The translations under genes were made by a program, and so were the position numbers. Positions 1 through 5,311 of a DNA stretch of 8,209 nt are shown here, one piece after another (position 1 is the first letter of the stretch; each line of letters starts with the position of its first letter). The notes beneath the pieces are model-generated. The model was not told where the DNA came from and made no database searches. It was given only the letters and a program-made list of their open reading frames with translations. This stretch comes from a candidate division LCP-89 bacterium (GTDB taxonomy: Bacteria; Electryoneota; B3-LCP). The stretch lies in the NCBI GenBank assembly GCA_025774735.1, contig JALGZU010000279.1:1-8209 (forward strand). Reading direction: 5' to 3'.

Positions 1-171
1 TCGCTGTCGTTCGGCATCGGCCTGCTGATCAGTTTCATCTACTTCGCCCTCCAGCAGACCGGCCGCGTGATCGGTTTCAACGGCATGCTCTCCCCCCTGG
101 CCGCCGCCTGGCTGGGAAACACCGTCTTCATCTTGATCGGCCTCTTCCTCTTCTGGCGCGTGGAGAAGTAG
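1..171 (+). CDS. LptF/LptG-family LPS export permease, C-terminal fragment
   Basis: The window opens inside a reading frame of 56 codons ending in TAG at 169-171. The visible tail holds two hydrophobic segments (about residues 3-16 and 41-53 of the fragment) joined by a short loop, and ends in a basic/charged tail (RVEK). The loop pattern, with a glycine/asparagine turn followed by LSPLAAAWLGN and then a final membrane helix, is what I recognise from the last two helices of the YjgP/YjgQ (LptF/LptG) permeases. These pair with LptB in the inner membrane to extract lipopolysaccharide and pass it to the Lpt bridge. I cannot tell LptF from LptG from this tail. The gene starts outside the window. 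No clear terminator follows, and the tRNA promoter begins 34 bp downstream. The alternative is another polytopic permease. Confidence 0.72.
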   Translation, partial: SLSFGIGLLISFIYFALQQTGRVIGFNGMLSPLAAAWLGNTVFILIGLFLFWRVEK

Positions 172-205
172 TCTCCTGGCTAAAGAGGCTCCACCCTGCA
201 AGGGC

Positions 206-234
206 TTGACAACGCATTATAGATATCGTATATT
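206..234 (+). promoter_or_regulatory. sigma70-type promoter of the tRNA-Pro gene
   Basis: A perfect -35 hexamer TTGACA (206-211) is followed by exactly 17 bases and a -10 hexamer TATATT (229-234, five of six matches to TATAAT). Initiation would fall near 241, about 9 bases before the mature tRNA 5' end at 250. This is the typical geometry for a stable-RNA promoter. It is the best promoter in the window and indicates that the host uses a conventional housekeeping sigma factor. Confidence 0.78.
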
Positions 235-249
235 GTAAAGTTATATTTT

Positions 250-325
<76 letters not shown>

Positions 326-353
326 AGCTTAATTCTTAAATTTTAAATAGTTG

Positions 354-398
354 CCCCAATTTCTGCCGAGAGACAGCTCGGTAGATTTTGGGGTATTT
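354..398 (+). terminator. hairpin downstream of tRNA-Pro, probable intrinsic terminator
   Basis: Bases 354-370 pair with 377-393 around the six-base loop AGACAG. There are four G-C and two A-T pairs at the base, a 2x2 T/T internal mismatch, then nine further pairs including one G-T. A short T-containing tail (TATTT, 394-398) follows. The tail is weaker than in a textbook terminator, but a strong hairpin 30 bases after a tRNA fits termination of the tRNA transcript. Confidence 0.55.
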
Positions 399-738
399 AA
401 AGTTTGAGTTGTTGTAAACTAACGATTTAAGTTAACTCTTTCGCGCAAAGTAGCCTGAAGGCATCACGGAAAGTTTCAAGCTTACAGAGATAACACGGTA
501 TTCTTACGGATCGTTTACATCCCTGATAAACATATTCTTTTTCCAGATGAGTCTGAACCTATTCTCGGGTTGCTTAAGGAAAACAAAGCATTTCTGGTTG
601 CATGTTTTAAATACATTTCTTATATTCCAAATCTATCCGAACGACCGGATTATTCGATTCGCAAACTCCCTCGCCTCGCATACGTATCACGAAAACTTAC
701 CGGGAATATCAGACTAAAAAACCAATGGAGATGACGAG
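394..738 (+). other. intergenic stretch with no convincing gene
   Basis: These 345 AT-rich bases separate the tRNA terminator from the first envelope gene. I find no start codon with a ribosome binding site opening a sensible protein on either strand. One forward frame is free of stops from 459 to 734 (92 codons) but has no ATG, and its only TTG start (570) lacks a Shine-Dalgarno sequence. It may be a decayed gene or chance. A small inverted repeat, GCCTGAAGGC, lies at 453-462. A promoter candidate for the downstream gene lies at 598-626. Confidence 0.5.
598..626 (+). promoter_or_regulatory. candidate promoter for the 739-4918 operon
   Basis: TTGCAT (598-603), 17 bases, then TATATT (621-626). 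The -10 is a five-of-six match and the spacing is ideal, but the -35 shares only TTG with consensus. Initiation near 633 would give a leader of about 105 bases before the ATG at 739. It is the best promoter-like pair I see upstream of the operon. Confidence 0.38.
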
Positions 739-1215
739 ATGTCCAGAATATTAACTCTACTAATAGCCGGAACGCTGTTGCTCTGCTCTGCTGCTTCGGC
801 GCAAGACTACCTCCAGTTGGATGATCAATACATCGAACTGATGAGATCCGATATCAGAACACAGAGGGTCGCATTGATTACGGACATGATGCAGTTCAGT
901 GAGGATGAGGCGTCCGTGTTTTGGCCGATCTTCCGTGAATACGAGGTGGAACTGGCCAAGATCTATGATGTGCGAATCGAGGGGATCAAGTGGTTTGCCG
1001 CCAATTTCGATGAATTGACGGATGAAAAGGCGAAAGACCTAGCCCGGAAAACAATAAAATTCGAGAAGGATAAAACCAAGCTGACGGAGAAGTATTATAA
1101 GAAGCTTTCAAAGGAACTTTCTCCAACTCTGGCTGCGAAATTCTTCCAACTCGAACGATGGCTCAATCTGATGGTAGAACTGCAAGTCACTTCGATGTTG
1201 CCATTTATACAGTGA
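739..1215 (+). CDS. small helical periplasmic protein, Spy/CpxP-like
   Basis: A 158-residue exported protein. The signal peptide is clear: Arg3, a hydrophobic core of about residues 4-17, and an ASA|Q cleavage site after residue 21. The mature part is almost entirely charged amphipathic helix, with FWPIFREYE around residues 61-69, a Lys/Glu-rich stretch at 95-125 and a final ELSPTLAAKFFQLE segment near 126-139. Small periplasmic helical proteins of the Spy/CpxP (LTxxQ) type share this layout: a signal peptide, about 130 residues of helix, and an 'L(S/T)P..A..F..LE' turn near the end. I infer a periplasmic chaperone or envelope-stress role from resemblance only. The ATG is preceded by GGAG at 727-730, eight bases away. 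The gene leads a probable operon and sits 46 bp before the DUF4136 lipoprotein gene. An uncharacterised helical secreted protein is the alternative. Confidence 0.85.
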   Translation: MSRILTLLIAGTLLLCSAASAQDYLQLDDQYIELMRSDIRTQRVALITDMMQFSEDEASVFWPIFREYEVELAKIYDVRIEGIKWFAANFDELTDEKAKDLARKTIKFEKDKTKLTEKYYKKLSKELSPTLAAKFFQLERWLNLMVELQVTSMLPFIQ

Positions 1216-1231
1216 ACGTAACTGAATCCAA

Positions 1232-1257
1232 AATAGAGGTCAATAATAGAGGTCAAT
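1232..1257 (+). repeat. perfect 13-bp tandem duplication containing the ribosome binding site
   Basis: The unit AATAGAGGTCAAT occurs twice back to back (1232-1244 and 1245-1257) with no mismatch, just before the ATG at 1262. Each copy carries an AGAGGT Shine-Dalgarno-like core. The copy nearer the gene lies nine bases from the start codon and is the usable site; the other is a spare 13 bases upstream. Confidence 0.95.
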
Positions 1258-1261
1258 CATC

Positions 1262-1942
1262 ATGCTAAAAGGGCGAAAAGCTTTACTCTCCAGACAGTTT
1301 CTCTGGCTGGTGCCTGTCATCCTTGCCACATCCTTTCTCTTTTATTCCTGCGCACCGGATTCAGGCTTCAATTCTGTAGACGACTATGATGTCGTGATAA
1401 CCCTCTACGAATCTGGTGTGGATTTCGCGACTTTCCTGACGTTTATCATGCCGGATTCGATCGTCCACCTGGGAGATTCCACGGACATCAACATGGACTA
1501 CGACGGCCTGATCCTGACAGAGGTGGAGGATCAATTCGAGGCCTGCGGCTACACCGTTGAGTTGAATCCTGACGTGAACCCACCGGACTTCGTCGTGCTG
1601 GTTTCAACCGTATCCACCGACTGGCTCGTATATTACGGGTATGACTGGTGGTATTACTGGGGCTGGTATCCTGGATGGGGTTATTACCCGTACTACGGTG
1701 CAGGCTGGGGGATGTACTATCCTCCCTATTGGGGGGGGTACACCACAAGTTATTCCACCGGGACAATCCTAATAGAAATGGTAAATGCTTCGGATCCGAT
1801 TGAAGAGAACGAACTGTTACCGGTCGTCTGGACCGCAGCCATCAACGGTCTGCTGGAAGGCACGACGTCGCAAATGCAGTCACGGATCGAGGATAGCATT
1901 TCTCAAGCGTTTGCTCAATCTCCCTACCTGAAAATCAATTAA
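1262..1942 (+). CDS. DUF4136-type lipoprotein with aromatic-rich insert
   Basis: A 226-residue predicted lipoprotein. The N-terminus has basic residues (K3, R5, K6, R11), a hydrophobic core at about 13-28, and a cysteine at position 30 in FYSC, a loose lipobox because the -3 residue is Phe rather than Leu. The body begins with a beta-strand-rich DYDVVITLYES-like segment, and the C-terminus (about 185-224) reads VVWTAAINGLLEG...RIEDSISQAFAQSPYL. That ending, with a Trp, a small helix and a conserved F..SPYL, is characteristic of DUF4136 proteins, which are usually outer-membrane-anchored and of unknown function. Residues 121-160 form a low-complexity run in which 22 of 40 residues are Trp or Tyr and most of the rest Gly or Pro. 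An eight-G run (1731-1738) lies inside this part. The AGAGG at 1248-1252 supports the start. The next gene follows after 17 bp. Confidence 0.87.
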   Translation: MLKGRKALLSRQFLWLVPVILATSFLFYSCAPDSGFNSVDDYDVVITLYESGVDFATFLTFIMPDSIVHLGDSTDINMDYDGLILTEVEDQFEACGYTVELNPDVNPPDFVVLVSTVSTDWLVYYGYDWWYYWGWYPGWGYYPYYGAGWGMYYPPYWGGYTTSYSTGTILIEMVNASDPIEENELLPVVWTAAINGLLEGTTSQMQSRIEDSISQAFAQSPYLKIN

Positions 1943-1959
1943 CCGGGAAGGAACTTAAA

Positions 1960-2544
1960 ATGAAATATATCTGGACCATTATCTTAATGCTTCTCCTCTG
2001 CTCGAGTGTGCAGGGTCAAGATCCCTGGGTTGGTTTAACCTGGGATATCGGTTTCCCGACCGGAGATATGGAAGAGTACATCGGCGAAACCAGCTTTCGC
2101 GGTTTCAGGATCGATGCTCGCTATATCATGCAACCCAAATTATCGATGGGATTATTGTGGGGGTGGAATACCTTCCACGAGCTTTCCGATGCCCTGATAG
2201 AGATCGAGAACGGCGCCGTAAGCGGGCATCAGAACCGTGCCTTCTACGTGTCACCGATTATGGCCAGCACCCATTACTATGCTATCGATTACCGGAGACA
2301 ACGGTTCGTGCCCTTTATCGGGCTCAATTATGGAGTTTACTGGATCTCCCAGGTACTCGAAATCGGAGTGTTGGAAATTGAAGACAACGACTGGCACTTC
2401 GGCCTCGCTCCTGAAATCGGGGTGGCGGTCTTAATGGACTATGACACCTATTTCAGAATTAGCGGAATCTATAACAACGCCTTCGCCGGAGGCGATGACA
2501 TCAGCTGGTTCAGTTTGAACGTGGGATTCAGTTACCTCCCTTAG
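1960..2544 (+). CDS. predicted outer-membrane beta-barrel protein
   Basis: A 194-residue exported protein with a signal peptide (K2, hydrophobic core 4-16, cleavage near VQG|Q at 19/20). The mature part alternates short amphipathic strands with glycine- and aromatic-rich turns: WVGLTWDIGFPTGDM at the start, then FRIDARYIM, SMGLLWGWNTF, FVPFIGLNYGVYW, WHFGLAPEIGVAVLM and finally FSLNVGFSYLP. This is the pattern of a small eight-stranded outer-membrane barrel of the general OmpA/OmpW/PF13505 type. No C-terminal peptidoglycan-binding domain is present. AAGGA (1948-1952) precedes the ATG by seven bases, and only 17 bp separate it from the DUF4136 lipoprotein gene, so the two are surely co-transcribed. 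The function is unknown; it may be structural, or the partner of the lipoprotein next door. Confidence 0.85.
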   Translation: MKYIWTIILMLLLCSSVQGQDPWVGLTWDIGFPTGDMEEYIGETSFRGFRIDARYIMQPKLSMGLLWGWNTFHELSDALIEIENGAVSGHQNRAFYVSPIMASTHYYAIDYRRQRFVPFIGLNYGVYWISQVLEIGVLEIEDNDWHFGLAPEIGVAVLMDYDTYFRISGIYNNAFAGGDDISWFSLNVGFSYLP

Positions 2545-2567
2545 AGGTGACGTTGTTCAAATCCCAC
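2521..2567 (+). other. composite stem-loop spanning the stop codon of the 1960-2544 gene
   Basis: An outer perfect 8-bp stem pairs GTGGGATT (2521-2528) with AATCCCAC (2560-2567). Inside it, after an asymmetric internal loop, bases 2531-2538 pair with 2544-2551 (eight pairs, one G-T) around a five-base loop. The stop codon at 2542-2544 lies at the tip. No T tract follows, so it is not a standard terminator. It may protect the 3' end of the upstream message, mark a processing site, or dampen read-through into the 2629 gene. Confidence 0.6.
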
Positions 2568-2628
2568 ATACAGACCATACTGCACTCGCACCCGTACCTT
2601 TAATCGAGTCAATAGAAAGGAATCCCGG

Positions 2629-3312
2629 ATGTTTTCGCTCAGATTCGGAGCATCTCTCCGTAAGAATACTCCCGTGCGCTTTGTCCAATATGGCTTGTCA
2701 GCAATCGTTCTGATATTACTGATCGGAGCTCAGACGGGCCGGGCGCAGAACATACGCGGCATCGAAATCGCCCCCTTCTACGGATATCAATACGGAGGAC
2801 AGTTCACGGTTTACGACGGGGAAATCAACATCGTTGATGCCGATAATTTCGGCATCGTCATTAGTGCGCCGGTACCCTATAAGCCGGGTCTGAGGACGGA
2901 GCTGTTTTACAGCCGTCAAGAAACGACACTCGAATACAGAGAATACTCATACAGTGAGGCGGATGCACTCTTCGACATTATCGTCGAATACTTCCATGCG
3001 GGCGCTCAAATGGAGCAGAAGCTCAATGATAAGGTGTTCCCTTTCGGTACCATTACCCTCGGAGCGACTCACTTCAATCCCAGGGGCTCGGCCATCGACA
3101 GCGAGTGGCGTTTTTCATTCAGCCTGGGATTGGGTACCAAGATATTCTTCAACGATCGCATCGGACTCCGGGCCCAGGCCCGCCTCCTCATGCCTTTCCA
3201 GTTCACCACCGGGGGCATTTTCGTCAGTCCTGAAGGGACAGCCATAGGGCTTAGCGGCGGCTCGGCGATCCTGCAGGGTGATGTCACCGCGGGATTGATC
3301 TTCAGAATTTAA
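2629..3312 (+). CDS. predicted outer-membrane beta-barrel protein
   Basis: A 227-residue exported protein. The N-terminus is unusually long and basic (R5, R11, K12, R17) before a hydrophobic core at about 22-34 and a probable cleavage GRA|Q at 39/40. The mature part is strand-rich with alternating hydrophobic residues and glycine turns: IRGIEIAPFYGYQYGGQF, FGIVISAPVPYKPGLRTELFYSRQETTLEYRE, FPFGTITLGATHFNP, FSFSLGLGTKIFF, IGLRAQARLLMPFQF and the terminal VTAGLIFRI. Periodic R-x-E-L-F-Y-S-R-Q strands and an 'F..G.G.K.F......GLR..AR' segment are common in small FCB-group barrels of the outer membrane. AAAGG (2616-2620) lies eight bases before the ATG. It lies 84 bp after the previous barrel gene and 46 bp before the sulfatase, in one probable operon. 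The function is unknown. Confidence 0.85.
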   Translation: MFSLRFGASLRKNTPVRFVQYGLSAIVLILLIGAQTGRAQNIRGIEIAPFYGYQYGGQFTVYDGEINIVDADNFGIVISAPVPYKPGLRTELFYSRQETTLEYREYSYSEADALFDIIVEYFHAGAQMEQKLNDKVFPFGTITLGATHFNPRGSAIDSEWRFSFSLGLGTKIFFNDRIGLRAQARLLMPFQFTTGGIFVSPEGTAIGLSGGSAILQGDVTAGLIFRI

Positions 3313-3346
3313 TACAGAGTAGAGTAAGTGCATGTGAAACAATAAT

Positions 3347-3353
3347 AAGGAGG
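3347..3353 (+). promoter_or_regulatory. strong Shine-Dalgarno fixing a TTG start for the sulfatase
   Basis: AAGGAGG is a perfect anti-16S complement, five bases before TTG at 3359. The ATG at 3354 touches the Shine-Dalgarno and is followed by a stop after two codons (ATG AAT TGA). The sulfatase frame runs into a stop at 3335-3337 upstream and offers no other start before a complete signal peptide. TTG is therefore the start. Confidence 0.87.
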
Positions 3354-3358
3354 ATGAA

Positions 3359-4918
3359 TTGAAAAAAACAATTCCAATTTTAGCTGTGTTTGTGGTCCTG
3401 ATTTTAACCATGAGCGCGGCCCAAGCCCAGGACAAGCCCAACTTCCTGGTGATCTGGGGTGATGATATTGGCTGGTCCAATATCAGCGCTTACAATCACG
3501 GAATGATGGGCTATCAAACCCCGAACATTGACCGCCTGGCTAATGAAGGCGCCATGTTCACACATTACTATGCGCAACAAAGTTGTACTGCGGGAAGAGC
3601 CGCATTCATTACCGGGCAGCATCCTTTCCGGACAGGCTTGCTGACAATCGGTATGCCGGGCTCAGAGCACGGTATTCCAGACTGGGCACCCACTCTGGCT
3701 GACCTTCTCAAGGAAGAAGGATACGCTACAGCACAATATGGCAAGAATCACCTGGGCGACCGTGATAAACATTTGCCAACAGCACACGGTTTCGACGAGT
3801 TCTTTGGTAATCTCTATCACTTGAACGCAGAAGAAGAACCTGAAGGCTATTATTACCCGAAGGATCCTAATTTCCGTAGGAATTTCGGACCTCGAGGTGT
3901 TCTTAAGAGCACCGCAGGAGGGAAAATCGAAGACACCGGTCCGATGACACGCAAACGTATGGAGACGGCAGATGAGGATTTCCTGAAGGCTGGTATGGAC
4001 TTCGTTGAGCGTTCAGTCAATTCCGGCAAACCATTCTTCATGTGGTTTAACACTACCAGAATGCATGTCTGGACCCGTTTGAAGGAAGAATCGATTGGAA
4101 CCACCGGCATTGGTCTCTATCCTGATGGCATGGTTGAGCATGACAGTCATGTTGGTATGCTCTTGGACCAATTGGACAGACTTGGCATCGCCGACAACAC
4201 AATCGTGATTTACAGCACCGATAATGGTGCTGAAACGGCGACTTGGCCGGATGGCGGCATCACTCCTTTCAAGGGTGAGAAAGGCACTACCTGGGAAGGT
4301 GGGTTCCGCGTTCCTTGTGTCGTACGGTGGCCCGGTACCATTGAAGCCGGCACGGTCGTTAATGAGATCATGGCTCACGAAGACTGGGTGCCGACGTTAA
4401 TGGCTGCTGCAGGCGAACCGAAGATCGCAGACAAGCTGAAGAAGGGTTACAAAGCCAACAGTAAGGAATGGAAGGTTCATCTGGATGGTTATAACTACAC
4501 ACCTTTCTTCAAAGGTAAAGCGAAAAAAGCTCCTCGTGAAGAAATTTTCTATTTCAGCCAGGGTGGTGATCTGGATGCGGTCCGTTGGAATGACTGGAAA
4601 GTCAGCTTCAATGTAATTGAAGGTAATATCGCCACAGGGATAAGAACCACGCCGAGCTGGCCTATCATTACCAATCTGAAAGCTGATCCGTTTGAAGTGA
4701 TGCATGAGCATTCCACGATGTATATCCGCTGGTATGGTGATAATATTTGGTTATTCGTTCCCATCCAGCAGAAAATCAAGGCCTTCCTGAGCACAATTGA
4801 AGGCTATCCGTTCCAAGCTGGAGCTAGTCTGAGTGCAGCCGGTATCAACTACCGCTCTATCAAGGCGCTCCAAATTCTAAAGCAGATGGAGCAGGGTGGA
4901 CTAATTCCTGGACAATAG
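3359..4918 (+). CDS. secreted type I arylsulfatase (formylglycine-dependent)
   Basis: A 519-residue sulfatase that would hydrolyse sulfate esters in the periplasm or at the cell surface. The signal peptide runs to AQA|Q (23/24). The alkaline-phosphatase-fold sulfatase domain then shows the metal-binding DD (35-36), the active-site motif CTAGR (76-80), where Cys76 must become formylglycine, GYATAQYGKNHLG (121-133) with Lys129 and His131, His236 in TRMHVW, the metal pair DNG (288-290), and Lys308 in GEKGTTWEGG. All the residues expected from family knowledge are present. The C-terminal part (DAVRWNDWKVSF, NLKADPFE, WLFVPIQQ, about 410-480) is the usual small domain of bacterial arylsulfatases. 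The motif is the CxAxR variant rather than CxPxR. The maturase (FGE or anaerobic sulfatase-maturating enzyme) is not in the window. The substrate cannot be told. It is the last gene of the operon, closed by the terminator at 4955. Confidence 0.95.
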   Translation: MKKTIPILAVFVVLILTMSAAQAQDKPNFLVIWGDDIGWSNISAYNHGMMGYQTPNIDRLANEGAMFTHYYAQQSCTAGRAAFITGQHPFRTGLLTIGMPGSEHGIPDWAPTLADLLKEEGYATAQYGKNHLGDRDKHLPTAHGFDEFFGNLYHLNAEEEPEGYYYPKDPNFRRNFGPRGVLKSTAGGKIEDTGPMTRKRMETADEDFLKAGMDFVERSVNSGKPFFMWFNTTRMHVWTRLKEESIGTTGIGLYPDGMVEHDSHVGMLLDQLDRLGIADNTIVIYSTDNGAETATWPDGGITPFKGEKGTTWEGGFRVPCVVRWPGTIEAGTVVNEIMAHEDWVPTLMAAAGEPKIADKLKKGYKANSKEWKVHLDGYNYTPFFKGKAKKAPREEIFYFSQGGDLDAVRWNDWKVSFNVIEGNIATGIRTTPSWPIITNLKADPFEVMHEHSTMYIRWYGDNIWLFVPIQQKIKAFLSTIEGYPFQAGASLSAAGINYRSIKALQILKQMEQGGLIPGQ

Positions 4919-4954
4919 TGGTTCGAAGAGTTTTGAGAGAATAGGGTGTGCTGG

Positions 4955-4990
4955 GGGCCGCGGGTCGGTATAACCCGCGGCCCTTTTATT
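4955..4990 (+). terminator. rho-independent terminator after the sulfatase
   Basis: An 11-bp perfect G+C-rich stem (4955-4965 with 4973-4983) closes a seven-base loop and is followed directly by TTTTATTATTT. It lies 37 bp after the stop codon and marks the end of the 739-4918 transcription unit. Confidence 0.93.
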
Positions 4991-5311
4991 ATTTAAGAAG
5001 AGAAGCGTTTTGCGAATTTTGCAATTTAGTGCTTGATAAAAAGTGCACAAATTTATACATTTGCGTACTTAAGTGTAACGTACAGAGATAGACACGTTTT
5101 AGCTGTACCAACTGAAAAGTGGAAACTCACAGCCAGAAATTACCGAGTCCTGAGGGCGATTTAGGTCATTGAACAGCTTGAAAAGATGTGTTCCCAACGA
5201 AACTAACCTATTTAGCGAATCATAAGTTGTTAGTGCGTTTAGGGCCGCCGGATTGAATAGCCCTGCGGCCCTTCGTTTCCATGGTGAATAAACGTTAAAA
5301 AGGATCGCTTC
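4991..5311 (+). other. non-coding stretch, possible small RNA or leader
   Basis: I find no credible protein gene here on either strand. A weak promoter-like pair, TTGATA (5033-5038) and TATACA (5054-5059), is spaced at 15 bases, shorter than ideal. The overlapping TACATTTG (5056-5063... ending near 5063) also fits a Bacteroidota-type TAnnTTTG element. A terminator-like hairpin at 5241-5272 lies near the end. If both work, they would bound an RNA of about 200 bases. Alternatively this is the leader of the barrel gene at 5312, whose binding site AAAAGGA is at 5297-5303. Confidence 0.4.
5241..5277 (+). terminator. weak terminator-like hairpin
   Basis: AGGGCCGC (5241-5248) pairs perfectly with GCGGCCCT (5265-5272) around a 16-base loop, followed by TCGTTT. 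The stem sequence resembles that of the strong terminator at 4955 (both contain GGGCCGC and GCGGCCCTT). The T tail is interrupted, so it may be an attenuator or the end of a small RNA rather than a full stop. Confidence 0.45.

Noticed and set aside
445..475. CGCAAAG followed by GCCTGAAGGC, reminiscent of the core of a cyclic-di-GMP-I riboswitch
   Set aside because: The conserved GGGAC and GAAA-tetraloop hairpin are absent at the right spacing, and the second conserved stem cannot be built. The resemblance is to a few short words only.
784..786. Cysteine in LLLC of the 739-1215 signal peptide (and a similar LLLC near 1999) as lipoprotein sites
   Set aside because: The residue before the cysteine is Leu, not Gly/Ala/Ser, and both proteins have ordinary signal-peptidase sites a few residues later.
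2555..2564. GTTCAAATCC identical to the T-arm of the tRNA-Pro at 303-312, a possible integration scar
   Set aside because: The match is ten bases and does not extend into the tRNA 3' end. The bases are better explained as the outer arm of the stem-loop at 2521-2567. No integrase is visible.
3354..3362. ATG AAT TGA two-codon mini-frame before the sulfatase
   Set aside because: The ATG directly abuts the Shine-Dalgarno, too close for initiation, and TTG 3359 has correct spacing. Probably incidental.
3115..3480. Antisense open frame of 121 codons across the end of a barrel gene and the start of the sulfatase
   Set aside because: It overlaps two well-supported genes on the other strand, lacks family resemblance and crosses the sulfatase's perfect ribosome binding site. 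It is a shadow frame.
4013..4711. Antisense open frames of about 100-120 codons within the sulfatase
   Set aside because: They lie wholly under the sulfatase, whose catalytic motifs establish the sense frame. No signal, domain or binding site supports them.
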